A stretch of DNA of 64,000 bases from Oligoflexus sp. (GCA_014378195.1 JACMOC010000008.1:62001-126000), one strand, 5' to 3'. Numbered from the stretch's first letter, positions 15,765 to 24,707 are shown. Translations and numbers: made by a program. The notes: a model not told the origin generated them from the letters alone.

Positions 15765-16835
15765 GTGAAAATGGATCAGAACAGAGCGACAAAGATCTTG
15801 GTTGCCGAAGCCACTTCAAAGGAAGGTGGTCCGATCGCGCGTTTTTTCATGGCAGCTAGCTTCCATGATAACTTAGATTTTCCACTGGCGATAGAGGCCG
15901 TACATGTTGCTGAGGGCAGCTCAGAGGTGCTTTCCGTGTTCCAAACCGAGCACCCGGATGTAGTGATCATCAACGTCGATGATCTGGGTGAAGAAGCCTT
16001 CCGTCTTTGCAAGGCGATTAGACTTCTTGAGAAAGACCGACATTCTGGAATAATCTTCTACAGCGAAAGGGCGATAGCGTCCGATCGAGTCAATCTTGAT
16101 AAGGTGCTGGAGTGCGGCGCTGACGATCTGATCGATACGCGTGTCGGTGATCACGAACTTCTCGCCCGTATTCATTCCGTCTATCGCTTCAAGCTCATGA
16201 CCGATCGATTGCGAACAGCGAATCATCGACTCAAACAATTGAGCCTGACCGACGAGCTCACGGGTCTCAGCAACATGCGATCATTTAATATCGAATACCA
16301 AAAACTCATCAAAAACTGCCGCGATGGTAAAAACGGTCTCGGCCTCATTATGTTCGACCTCGATCGTTTCAAGAGCATCAACGATACGGCTAACCACCTC
16401 GTAGGTAGCTTCGTTATCTCGGAGATTGGCCATCTCATGCGGTTTTCCGGCGTTTTAGGCGAAGGTGCTCTCGCTGCGCGTTACGGTGGCGACGAGTATA
16501 TCATCGCGGTGCCGGCGGAGCATGTAAAGGCCGTCTGGCAGATCGCGGAAAAAGTTCATGACCTCATCCTTCGCAGTGTCTTCAAAAAAGAAAATTTTAG
16601 TTTCAAACTCACCGCGAGTTTTGGTGTGGCTTGGGTCGATCCTGGATTTGACGGCAAATCCGATGATTTGATCCGCAGTGCCGATCTCATGCTCTACCGC
16701 AGTAAACATAAGGGCCGCAATCAGATCAATGGCCTCATCCTTCGTTATCCTATCAATTTTGAAGACATAGGTGCCCCTCATCTGCTTGATAAGGATGAGC
16801 TCTTTGGCCCTGAAAAACTCAAAAAGAACGCCTAA
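15765..16835 (+). CDS. GGDEF protein with degenerate receiver domain
   Basis: This 356-residue cytoplasmic protein joins a receiver-like domain (about residues 10-140) to a GGDEF domain (about 175-330). The GGDEF signature is YGGDEY, with LTDELTGLSN and MFDLDRFKSIND upstream, so it can plausibly make cyclic di-GMP. Where the phospho-acceptor Asp would normally stand, the sequence reads IINVDD, so Asn70 replaces it. The product-inhibition RxxD site before GGDEF is also absent (GEGALAARYGG). GTG 15765 and ATG 15771 are both possible starts behind GAGAA. It diverges from the PBP gene across about 100 bp. Confidence 0.85.
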   Translation: MKMDQNRATKILVAEATSKEGGPIARFFMAASFHDNLDFPLAIEAVHVAEGSSEVLSVFQTEHPDVVIINVDDLGEEAFRLCKAIRLLEKDRHSGIIFYSERAIASDRVNLDKVLECGADDLIDTRVGDHELLARIHSVYRFKLMTDRLRTANHRLKQLSLTDELTGLSNMRSFNIEYQKLIKNCRDGKNGLGLIMFDLDRFKSINDTANHLVGSFVISEIGHLMRFSGVLGEGALAARYGGDEYIIAVPAEHVKAVWQIAEKVHDLILRSVFKKENFSFKLTASFGVAWVDPGFDGKSDDLIRSADLMLYRSKHKGRNQINGLILRYPINFEDIGAPHLLDKDELFGPEKLKKNA

Positions 16836-16986
16836 CTTACCGGCCTCCCAAGCGTCACACAAATCAATATCGATCTCAAATATCTAATTCTATTGGGTTT
16901 TTTGCAATTCTACCTTAGCCGGCACCCCTTATGCCGTAATACCTCCCCAAATACTTGAATAAAATGTCTCGCCAGCAGATCATGAA

Positions 16987-17005
16987 AATGATAACTATTA
17001 TCATT
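16987..17005 (+). promoter_or_regulatory. Fur box ahead of the TonB-dependent receptor
   Basis: The sequence AATGATAA-CTA-TTATCATT is a perfect 8-3-8 inverted repeat. Read from 16990, it matches the 19-bp Fur consensus at about 15 positions. It lies 23-41 bp ahead of the receptor start, which suits iron-dependent repression. Confidence 0.75.
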
Positions 17006-17027
17006 ATTATGCAGATGGAATTGTAGG

Positions 17028-18908
17028 GTGAGCGTTTTGAAAAAAGTTTTGGTGTTCCTGTCAGTGAATCTTGGACTGGCAGCATTCCATGCGAAGGCGC
17101 AGGGTGAGGAGAAAAGCCAGGAGCGGTTGGCGGTCACAGGAACGCGAAGCCAACATAGTGTGTGGGAAAGTCCTGTTCCCAGTCAAACCATTCTTATCGA
17201 TGAGCTCGCGCTCCAACACTACAGTACAGTCGCTGCCATACTCGCAAACGCGCCTGGATTTGATCTAGTCAGAGGAATTCGTGGGCAGAGCGTTCGGCTC
17301 GATGGCCTTGATCCCAAGTATACCCTCGTACTAGTAGACGGCCAGCGGATGACCGGGAAAATAAACGACGCTTATGATTTGGATTCCATAGAGCTCGAGG
17401 GCATTCAACGTATCGAGATCATCCGTGGCGCAGGTTCTGCGCTTTATGGATCGGATGCTATAGCGGGTGTGGTCAACCTTATCACGCGCGAAGGCGGGAA
17501 AAACGTTGTGCGTGTTCACGTTGATTCTAATAGTCAACGGGATGCGAGCGCTTCCACCGGTCTGAAGGCCGAGTCGACTTCGATGAACCTCGATATATTT
17601 ACGCACCGTTCCGATCCGCTTAATGTACCAGGTTCCGAGGCAACACGTTTCATCGGATCGCATAAGATCGGCGCTCAGTTAGAGCCAAGATGGTCAGGTC
17701 GAACCTGGGATGTGAAAGGGCGCGTCCATAGCAGCCGGGAAGTGCTGGAGGGCACTGAAATCGGAACGGCAGGTGCTATACTCAAACGCAAGAACGATCT
17801 CGCGGCGACCGCCATAAGCTTAGAGCCAAGCGCTCATTTTGCCGACGATTCTCAACTCCAGACGAGCGTGAAGCATGAAGAAAGCAGGGACGACTATCAT
17901 CAGAGTTTGCGTCGAACGGGAATGGATCTGACTCATGAAAAAACAGTCGAGCGTGTCGTCGAAACCAATGTTAGCTACTCCAGACCTATTGAGGCCCAGG
18001 TCCTAAGTATCGGCGCCCAGAACATCAATGAGTCTATGGATTCTGACCGTATTTTAGAAGGCAAAGCCAAGAGGCAACGAGCAGCCGTGTATCTCCAAGA
18101 CGAATATGCTTTTGGAGACGGACAGTATTCCATCGTGCCAGCGATCCGTCAGGATCACGATACGCAGTATAAAAACCATTTCACTAAAAAACTATCTCTC
18201 AGATACCTGCCCGACTCGCATCAGTCCTATTCTCTGTCGTACGGAGAAGGCTACCGTGCCCCAAGTTTTAAAGAACTCTATCTTCTTTTTGAAAATACAT
18301 CGGTTGGCTATGTGGTCGAAGGAAACGACAGGTTAAAGCCGGAATCATCACGCTCTGTTCACGGTCAATACAGTTATCGCACAGACGGCGTCTGGACTCT
18401 ACGAGCTTCGGCTTACCATAACGCAATCAAGGATCTTATTGAGAATCGCCTGCTAGTCCAGGATGTTTCAGGAACGATCCATTATACCTATATGAATACG
18501 GCAGCGGCAGAGACGTCGGGGTCAGACGTAAATCTCACGGGCGATTTCTCGAATAGCTGGTCTTTGGGTGCGAATTACAGCTTTCTCCAGGCTCGTGATC
18601 TGACTACACAAACGGCTCTCGCCGGACGCTCGAAACACACACTGTCGAGCCAGATACGGTACTCGATCGGGGAATTGAGCCTTGCGAACCAGCTTAAATG
18701 GCAAAGCTCGCGTCAAGGGGGTTCCGACTGGTTCTCTAACAAAAAAGCCATAATCACAGGTGATCTTGTGTTGAGCTACCGCCACGATCGGTCATGGCTT
18801 TATTCAATTGCTTTGGAAAATATCGGTGGGAGCGCGGGGGACATGTATTGGAACATCCCTCCACGCAGCATTGGTGCATCTATTAGCTGGATTCCACATA
18901 ATTCCTAG
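17028..18908 (+). CDS. TonB-dependent outer-membrane receptor, haem/iron type
   Basis: This 626-residue protein has an N-terminal signal peptide (KKVLVFLSVNLGLAAFHAKA). Its plug domain carries the family landmarks LANAPGFDLVRGIRGQSVRL, LVLVDGQRM and IEIIRGAGSALYGSDAIAGV, and a beta-barrel with aromatic strands follows to the C-terminus (ISWIP near the end). Such receptors import iron chelates or haem through TonB energy. A Fur box lies upstream, and an HmuY-like lipoprotein and haem-type ABC remnants follow, so haem is the likely ligand. GTG 17028 is used here. TTG 17037, better spaced from AGGGTGAG, is an equally good start and leaves the signal peptide intact. Confidence 0.88.
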   Translation: MSVLKKVLVFLSVNLGLAAFHAKAQGEEKSQERLAVTGTRSQHSVWESPVPSQTILIDELALQHYSTVAAILANAPGFDLVRGIRGQSVRLDGLDPKYTLVLVDGQRMTGKINDAYDLDSIELEGIQRIEIIRGAGSALYGSDAIAGVVNLITREGGKNVVRVHVDSNSQRDASASTGLKAESTSMNLDIFTHRSDPLNVPGSEATRFIGSHKIGAQLEPRWSGRTWDVKGRVHSSREVLEGTEIGTAGAILKRKNDLAATAISLEPSAHFADDSQLQTSVKHEESRDDYHQSLRRTGMDLTHEKTVERVVETNVSYSRPIEAQVLSIGAQNINESMDSDRILEGKAKRQRAAVYLQDEYAFGDGQYSIVPAIRQDHDTQYKNHFTKKLSLRYLPDSHQSYSLSYGEGYRAPSFKELYLLFENTSVGYVVEGNDRLKPESSRSVHGQYSYRTDGVWTLRASAYHNAIKDLIENRLLVQDVSGTIHYTYMNTAAAETSGSDVNLTGDFSNSWSLGANYSFLQARDLTTQTALAGRSKHTLSSQIRYSIGELSLANQLKWQSSRQGGSDWFSNKKAIITGDLVLSYRHDRSWLYSIALENIGGSAGDMYWNIPPRSIGASISWIPHNS

Positions 18909-18919
18909 GAGTTTTCTAC

Positions 18920-19522
18920 ATGAAAACATTGATCACAATTTATTCGGTTCTGATTTTAAACACTGTTGCGTGTGGCCATTCTCCCAAAAGCTCTGCCGAC
19001 AAAACCGCTATGGCTGCAACAGGAACTGCCGACATTGTCGACACTTCAACAAAATTTGAAGTCGATGCGACAAATAAAGAGGCGTGGACGTACTTTGATT
19101 TGGATACCGGCACTGTCGTTATCGAAACCGATTCAACGTGGGACCTTGCTTTCAAAAGAACCGCGATCAAAATGAACGGACCGACCGTATCCGCCCTTAA
19201 TCTAGGCGTTGGCGATTTCAACTCTATCCTCACAGCACCTGCAGATCCTTTTGCAAGCGACACAGGTGTCCCCGGCGCGACGAGCGAAACCAACGGTCTG
19301 TTTTTCCACGCTGGCGATGCATGGTATTCCTATAACCCGGAGACCCATGTCATCAGCTCCCGCGTCTTCAATTACATCGTGAAAACTAACGGTGGCAAGG
19401 AATTTAAACTCAACATCCTTGGTTACTACAATGCCGACCATCTTCCTGCCTATGTCGAACTCAAATACCAGGAACTCGCAATTACGGCATTGGCAACTCG
19501 CTCCACTCGAACGGGAGAATAA
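18920..19522 (+). CDS. HmuY-family lipoprotein, likely haem-binding
   Basis: This 200-residue lipoprotein has a short signal peptide with lipobox TVAC and then a Ser/Thr/Ala-rich linker. The mature part matches the HmuY pattern: WDLAFKRTAIKMNGP near the middle, WYSYNPETHVISSR, then LNILGYY and a terminal VELKYQELA strand. HmuY proteins hold haem at the cell surface and hand it to a TonB receptor. AGGAG stands 8 bases before the ATG. It follows the receptor by 11 bp and belongs to the same Fur-regulated unit. The family call is good; haem binding is inferred from the family. Confidence 0.8.
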   Translation: MKTLITIYSVLILNTVACGHSPKSSADKTAMAATGTADIVDTSTKFEVDATNKEAWTYFDLDTGTVVIETDSTWDLAFKRTAIKMNGPTVSALNLGVGDFNSILTAPADPFASDTGVPGATSETNGLFFHAGDAWYSYNPETHVISSRVFNYIVKTNGGKEFKLNILGYYNADHLPAYVELKYQELAITALATRSTRTGE

Positions 19523-19525
19523 CCC

Positions 19526-19991
19526 ATGAGTGGATTGAGGGCTCTGATAGGCGTTTGGTTCTTGCTAAGCCCCACGATGCGGGCCTTGCGAAACTATCGA
19601 AAGCCCAGAAGGCGAATCCAAGAAAACGCGTGCTTTTCATCTATGCGCGTGGCGGGCGGACCTTGATGGTGGCGGGTGATCATACGGCCGTGTCTACGCT
19701 ATCACCCTAACTGGAGCTGACAACGCGGTCCAAGGGATAGAAGGATTTAAGCCTCTAACTGCGGAAGCGGTTGTTGCGGCAAAGCCTGATCTCATCATGA
19801 TGACGGAAAGCGGTGTTCGAAGTCTTGGAGGTGAGAAGGCTGTTTTCGATCTTCCCGGCCTTAGAATGACACCGGCAGCTTTGAACCGAAACCTATGGTT
19901 CGATACGGATCTAAGACTTCTAACGATAGGCCCAAGAACCGCCGACGTTATTGAAAAGATCCGAAAGCATTTGAATGGATTAAAGGGATAA
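19526..19991 (+). pseudogene. Broken haem ABC transporter binding protein (hmuT-like)
   Basis: The frame beginning ATG 19526 gives a signal-like MSGLRALIGVWFLLSP and then breaks. A second frame reads GLAKLSKAQKANPRKRVLFI and ARGGRTLMVAG until a stop, and a third reads TGADNAVQGIEGFKPLTAEA and PDLIMMTESGV to the stop at 19991. In order, these pieces match the middle and C-terminal parts of HmuT-type periplasmic haem-binding proteins. The N-terminal lobe is missing, so there is at least one internal deletion plus two frame changes. No functional protein is expected. It follows the HmuY gene by 3 bp, as expected for a former operon. Confidence 0.75.
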
Positions 19992-19994
19992 TCG

Positions 19995-20815
19995 ATGACG
20001 GCTAGGGGATTGGCACTTTTAGGCTTTGTTTTGGTCATCATCGTGATCCTTTATTCTCTACGCCTAGGTGCATTTTCGATGCCATAGGCAGACGTAGGGG
20101 ACGCATTGAGAGGGGTGGGAGATCCCAATCGTATTTTGAGACTCCGAGAGCTGCGTATCCCAAGGGCAGTCATGGCTCTGCTGTGCGGAGCGATTTTAGC
20201 GGCGGCGGGGGTAATAACGCAAGCGATCCTTAGAAATCCTATGGCTGCCCCAAGCCCCATCGGGATATCTTCGGGCGCTGGATTTTTTCAGCCCTGTCGA
20301 TAGCCATCCCACTTCCATTGGACTTATCGCCACTTTGGACGACGCCTCTCGCCGCGTTCCTCGGAAGTACTCTGAGTGCAGTCGCTGTTTTCAGTTTGGC
20401 TCAATCCTCCGGAAAAACTGATACCGGCGTCATGCTCCTTGCAGGCCTTGCAATCAACAGTCTCACAGGCGCTGGAACTGGTCTTCTGACATTTCTCGCA
20501 AGCGATCCACAGCTTCGCGGCATTAGTTTCTGGAACCTGGGAAGCGTAGCCGGGGCGGAGTGGAATCAAATCGGAGTCGTACTGATTTTTAGTCTCCCTC
20601 TGCTTTTTTGTACGTTGGTTTCGAGAAACATCCTGAACGCCTGGATGCTGGGCGAGGTCGAAGCCCATCTCCTGGGTGTTGCCGTTGAAATGCAGAAGAA
20701 GATTTTTATGGTCTCGATCGCATTAGCAGTTGGAGCGGCTGTTTCGTTTACGGGTGTGATTGGATTTGTCGGTCTGATAGTTCCCCATCTCCTGCGCCTG
20801 ACTCTGACACGTAAT
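19995..20815 (+). pseudogene. Broken haem ABC transporter permease (hmuU-like)
   Basis: ATG 19995 begins MTARGLALLGFVLVII, then meets a stop after GAFSMP. The same frame resumes with LRVP-type FecCD family sequence (RELRIPRAVMALLCGAILAA, TQAILRNPMAAP) and shifts frame near 20285. It then continues with LSPLWTTPLAAFLGSTLSAV and SFTGVIGFVGLIVPHLLRL. The match to FecCD-type permeases ends abruptly near 20810, before the last helices, where unrelated sequence begins. One stop, one frameshift and a 3' truncation show that it is dead. The ATPase gene expected next is absent. Confidence 0.75.
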
Positions 20816-20902
20816 GATTCCACAGTGAGTGAAGTGAAAGGCACATATGGCGAAGCCAATTTTTATGGGTCGATGGGTATGGTCCATCACGATACGATCG
20901 AG

Positions 20903-21358
20903 CTAAGGCTTTTTACAAACTCGTGGGCATTTGCAATTGCTGATGAACATACCAAAGGCGTAGGCACGACTCAATCCCGTATCCTCCTGCGTAAAGAGAT
21001 CAAAAACCTTCGGCAAAAATTCCTCCGCAATCCCTATTCCGTTGTCAGACACCGCGATGACGGAATGGTTCTCTTCGCAATAGGCTTGAATGGAAATATC
21101 GCCGCCTTCAGGAATGATGATAGCTTCGCCTGCCTCCATGGCGGCACCACTCACGCAAATCGAGGCTGGAAAATGTTTGCCTTTGAACAAGGGTCCAAGG
21201 GCCTCCTCATCAACATAATGGCACTGATCGCCTTCTCGTAAAATAAAGGTGGTCCCATCGGCATTTGCCAGTTCCCGCGCCGCCGATTTCACAAGGTCTA
21301 TGATACCTGTTAGTGACTGGCACTGAGAGAGCATTTGCACGAGTTCAACGAGTCTCAA
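20903..21358 (-). pseudogene. Remnant of a GAF-sensor histidine kinase
   Basis: The 151-codon frame begins with a helical stretch (RLVELVQMLSQCQSLTGI) and the first half of a GAF domain (ADGTTFILREGD, FPASICVSGAAM). It then jumps directly into the ATP-binding core of a histidine kinase (VIAVSDNGIGIAEEFLPKVF). The rest of the GAF domain, the phospho-acceptor helix and the N-box are missing, and the last 25 residues match nothing I recognise. It is best explained as an internally deleted kinase gene. It abuts the truncated permease, so this is probably a deletion junction. Confidence 0.6.
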
Positions 21359-21660
21359 GCTTCGGGTGTCTATCCTAATTTCACCTACGAAAGTATGCCT
21401 TAGGGTAAGGCTCTGATCTTATATCGCAGGTAAAGGTGATTCAAGCGGTCGTTTGCCGGTTCCGGCGGCTCTCATGGCCAAGGAATAAGACAGAGTACTA
21501 CGTGAATAGAAACCTCGGTCTTAAGCCTTATTTTACCCACGGTCAAACTCCTCATTTCTCTTTCTAAAATTTCCCGTCTTTCAAGATAATTAAAGTTTTT
21601 CCCTAAAATGCCGATATGCAAATCGATTCGAGGCGAGCCCACTTATTAGAGAGACAGTCT
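21359..21660. other. Non-coding stretch between kinase remnant and next gene
   Basis: About 300 bp with no convincing gene. It is AT-rich toward the right end, where the promoter of the following gene should lie. I could not pick out a clear -35/-10 pair or any repeat. Confidence 0.4.
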
Positions 21661-22356
21661 ATGAAAGATAAAACGAAGACCAATGTTGATTCCGGCCCAT
21701 CTGTCAAATCTTCGCTCTCAGAGCTTGAGTCGCTCGGCTCGACCAGTTCAATCACAATTCCCAAACCCTCTAAATTCAAAAAAATCGGTCTGATCTCTGG
21801 TCTTCTCCTTGTTCTGGGAAGCGGTGGATATTATGCATCAACAACTGACATGGGAAAAGGACTTCTGAGCGGCTCCGGGGAAACGTCGGAAGACATAGCC
21901 AAAGATGCCCCCGATGGGGCTCTGGACGTTGCAAAAAAGCCTGAAATCGCTCCGTCCAGCGACGTTCAATCACCAACACCTCCGGCCATGAAAGAAGCGG
22001 CAGTCCCACCTCCGGGCCCGGCACCTGCGTCGATTCCCCCTCCTGCAGTAGAAAATGAAAAAGTCGTAGCTCCGGTTGTTAAAGCAGCTCCGGCCGCAGA
22101 GAAAAAAGTAGTCCAGAAGCCGAAGGCCGGCGGCAGTAAAAAAGCCATCTCTTCTAAGAAGGCAAATAAAGCCAAAGCCATCGCGAAGCTTAAAAAATCA
22201 AAACGAGCCAAAGCTCTGGCCGATGCGAAGAAGAAAGAAAAAGCTAGAAAATCAGGAGCCAGTGTCGCTCCTGCTCCGGCATTGAGCGTGCTCTCTACCT
22301 CGGGAACTTCCGCTTCCCCTTCAGCTGCTCCCGCTTCGGGCAATCCGCAACATTGA
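21661..22356 (+). CDS. Membrane-anchored Pro/Ala- and Lys-rich protein
   Basis: I do not recognise a family. ATG 21661 is preferred because AGAGAGAC lies just before it; an upstream in-frame ATG at 21616 has no ribosome site. The 231-residue product has a polar N-terminus of about 40 residues, one transmembrane helix (IGLISGLLLVLGSGGYYA), a Pro/Ala-rich spacer (about residues 90-150), then a strongly basic Lys/Ala tract (KKSKRAKALADAKKKEKARK) and an Ala/Ser/Pro tail. The orientation cannot be told. The basic tract resembles histone-H1-like tails seen in other proteins of this window. A terminator follows. Confidence 0.7.
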   Translation: MKDKTKTNVDSGPSVKSSLSELESLGSTSSITIPKPSKFKKIGLISGLLLVLGSGGYYASTTDMGKGLLSGSGETSEDIAKDAPDGALDVAKKPEIAPSSDVQSPTPPAMKEAAVPPPGPAPASIPPPAVENEKVVAPVVKAAPAAEKKVVQKPKAGGSKKAISSKKANKAKAIAKLKKSKRAKALADAKKKEKARKSGASVAPAPALSVLSTSGTSASPSAAPASGNPQH

Positions 22357-22382
22357 TTGTGAAGTTTTAAATAAAATGAAAG

Positions 22383-22413
22383 AAGGAAACGTCGAAAGGT
22401 GTTTCCTTTTTTT
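22383..22413 (+). terminator. Rho-independent terminator after the Lys-rich membrane protein
   Basis: AAGGAAAC and GTTTCCTT form an 8-bp stem around a 10-nt loop, and the run of T continues to 22413. It lies 27 bp after the stop codon. Confidence 0.8.
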
Positions 22414-22716
22414 AAACTCCCTTCCAAAATCTGGCCAAACTTTCGGCCATTAAAATTCGAGATAATATTTTTAAAATGTTTTTTGTTTGAAACGATGAGT
22501 AGGACATAAGTGAGTTGCGTTCACCCGCAAACGGTTTCCCATCACCGTCTGCAAAGGACGACTTTTTTTTGTGCGCCAACGTTTACGGATACAATTTCGG
22601 CAAGGTTTCGGATCCCCATCAACTCGTTCCCCATTGCGGCAAAAAAAGCAGAACGATATAGATTTGATACCAAAGCAAAAGAGCTTTGAAACGAACGTCA
22701 AAAAGGACAATCTCTT
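22414..22716. other. Non-coding leader region of the transglutaminase-like gene
   Basis: About 300 bp without a convincing gene. An imperfect stem (GCAAACGG with CCGTCTGC, near 22529-22555) precedes GGACGACTTTTTTTT and could be a weak terminator or leader structure. The minus-strand open frame here lacks family features. Confidence 0.35.
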
Positions 22717-24081
22717 ATGAGATGGCATGAAAAGCTGTTGTCTGTATCTATCTGCGCCTGCTTGTTTAGTTGCGGCTCTTCTAAAAGCAAATTCGATGAT
22801 AGGACTCAGCCTCAAACTCAGGTCACGCAAGCGACTGTGGGGGCCGCCGGAATCCCCTGTCCAATCGATTTTGTTGATCGATGTGCAGACATTCAAAAAC
22901 AGATTGATGCTGCAAATCTAAGTCTGACGGCCGCGACAACGGCTAGCGATGCGACGCAAACGTATCTCGCCCAGATGCAACTGAATGAGCTCATGGAAAC
23001 ACTTGAAGCCTATAAAAAAGGCAACGCGAATATCACCCCGATTCATCAGCGTTATGAAGCCCTTCGCCAAATTATTGAAGCAAATAACGGCGTGCCGGGG
23101 GTCGGCTCTAAGGTTATTTATCAAAGTGCTGAGCTCGCTGCAACGCGCGAGGTGATGACTGATTTTGGAGAACTCAAGATTGATCCAAAACAGATCCAGG
23201 AAACAGGTGCAGCTCACTTGCCTCTAACTGTCTATAAGGTTAACGACGGCGTTTTGCCTTGGTCTGCGTATTGGTATCCGAAACGTTCCAAGGAGCTGTT
23301 TGATGGAGATAGTTCCCCACTGGCTAAACTCGATGCCTATTTGAAGAAGAATAGAGTCACCAGTGACACCGACGGCTGGGAAGCAGACCATTTTGATTCA
23401 AAGGCAGCCGAATGGGAGGGGCTCTGTGATGCCTGGGCATTCGCCGGAACGATGACGACGGAACCAAAAGCAGCCATGACGTTCAATGGTATCAACTTTT
23501 CCGTCAGCGATCTCAAGGCCCTCGCGATTAAATATTTCGAAGGCTATAAACCGAAAATTTATGGTCGGCGTTACCTAGGGACCGCCGATACGGATGGCCA
23601 GATTCAGGATCTGCGACCCGAAGCTTTTCATCGCATCGTCCAGCAGGTTATAGGGGTTCAGCAAAAAGCCATTATCATCGACGAGGATCCAGGTCCCGAA
23701 GTCTGGTCAAAACCCCTCTTCCGTATGAGCTTTCGTTTTACCCGTGACCCCGATATTGCGAATGCAATCCTTGTGGACGCTTATCCATGGATGGTTCGTC
23801 AACGGCCTCAGGTGAGTGATGATCTGACGACGATCCAAAAGGATCTTGCCGCACCGGTCTACCAATATCGTTTGTACCTCGATCCGAAACCGGAAGCTGA
23901 TGGGTCTCTGAAGGTCGTTGCGGGAGAATGGATCAACGGCAGTATAAACGCTCATCCCGATATGGTTTTTCTTCCGGTTGATACGGACAACAAGAACCAG
24001 CTGAATCTTGAGATTCGAAACGTGCATGACGAAGTTCGAAAGCTTTTGGTCAAAGCCGGCATGATGAAAGATGCAGGCTGA
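22717..24081 (+). CDS. Transglutaminase-elicitor-like lipoprotein
   Basis: This 454-residue exported protein has a signal peptide and a lipobox-like ACLFSCG. The centre matches the transglutaminase-elicitor family first known from Phytophthora: EGLCDAWAFAGTM carries the candidate catalytic Cys, followed by INFSVSDLKALAIKYF, the RPEAFHRIVQQVIG block and a WSKPLF segment. Family members cross-link protein Gln and Lys side chains; here the substrate is unknown. It precedes a small secreted Cys-containing protein by 39 bp. A second, divergent family member is encoded at 47525-49294. The fold assignment is reasonable; activity is inferred. Confidence 0.65.
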   Translation: MRWHEKLLSVSICACLFSCGSSKSKFDDRTQPQTQVTQATVGAAGIPCPIDFVDRCADIQKQIDAANLSLTAATTASDATQTYLAQMQLNELMETLEAYKKGNANITPIHQRYEALRQIIEANNGVPGVGSKVIYQSAELAATREVMTDFGELKIDPKQIQETGAAHLPLTVYKVNDGVLPWSAYWYPKRSKELFDGDSSPLAKLDAYLKKNRVTSDTDGWEADHFDSKAAEWEGLCDAWAFAGTMTTEPKAAMTFNGINFSVSDLKALAIKYFEGYKPKIYGRRYLGTADTDGQIQDLRPEAFHRIVQQVIGVQQKAIIIDEDPGPEVWSKPLFRMSFRFTRDPDIANAILVDAYPWMVRQRPQVSDDLTTIQKDLAAPVYQYRLYLDPKPEADGSLKVVAGEWINGSINAHPDMVFLPVDTDNKNQLNLEIRNVHDEVRKLLVKAGMMKDAG

Positions 24082-24120
24082 TCTAAAGTGGTTTTATAAT
24101 CAAACAAAGGAGTAGAAGAA

Positions 24121-24639
24121 ATGAAAATGAACAAAGCAGCTTCAGCAGTGATTTTCGCAATGACAATGGTTACAGGAACAGCTGTGCATGCCGGCACAAC
24201 ACCTGCGACTCTCGACTTAAACGGCCTGAAGGCAAAATGTAACGAGCTGCTTCAAAACTCACAACTTAAGCCTTTCAAAGCTGTTGTAAGCTGTTCTCAA
24301 GTTACCTCTGAGTGGCGCCCTGCAACAGCGCAACAACCTGATTCTCTCGATGTTGCCAACACTAAAACAATCGGCGCTTCTTTCACCTTGAAAGGTTATG
24401 AAGTGCCCTTCAAAAGCGAAGACGTAGCCATGGCGCCAACTCTCGCTTCCTGTAATCTCTTGGAGCAAGTGAAAAAAACAGTACCTGCTGTGGATATCGA
24501 ACTTGAGTGTTCGGCTCTCGACGCAATAACAACACTCGCTCAACTTTGCGAACCTGCAATCGACGCACGTTTGGCTGCTGACCCAAGCATCGAAACAACA
24601 GAGTTGACTGGCAAGACATTCAACTCTTGCAATCACTAA
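24121..24639 (+). CDS. Small secreted protein of unknown function
   Basis: The 172-residue product has a clear signal peptide (ending GTAVHAG) and a mature domain of about 150 residues with six cysteines (KAKCNEL, VSCSQV, ASCNLL, LECSAL, QLCEPA, NSCNH), which suggests disulfides in the periplasm or outside the cell. I do not recognise the family. AGGAG precedes the ATG. It probably shares a transcript with the transglutaminase-like gene, which makes it a candidate substrate or partner, though nothing in the sequence proves this. A strong terminator follows. Confidence 0.8.
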   Translation: MKMNKAASAVIFAMTMVTGTAVHAGTTPATLDLNGLKAKCNELLQNSQLKPFKAVVSCSQVTSEWRPATAQQPDSLDVANTKTIGASFTLKGYEVPFKSEDVAMAPTLASCNLLEQVKKTVPAVDIELECSALDAITTLAQLCEPAIDARLAADPSIETTELTGKTFNSCNH

Positions 24640-24666
24640 TTCTTTGACTCAATTGTCATAAGATTG

Positions 24667-24707
24667 CCAGAGGCAGCCCTTAGGGTATGCCTCTGGTTCT
24701 TTTTTTT
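24667..24707 (+). terminator. Rho-independent terminator after the secreted protein gene
   Basis: CCAGAGGCA and TGCCTCTGG form a 9-bp stem with an inner CCC/GGG pairing, followed by a run of T broken by one C. Confidence 0.92.

Noticed and set aside
20818..21241. C-terminal 140 codons of the long frame that begins in the broken permease
   Set aside because: Sequence after the permease homology is low-quality and antisense to the histidine-kinase remnant; it is probably read-through of non-coding DNA.
22471..22896. Minus-strand open frame upstream of the transglutaminase-like gene
   Set aside because: It overlaps the real signal-peptide region on the other strand and shows no recognisable domain or ribosome site.
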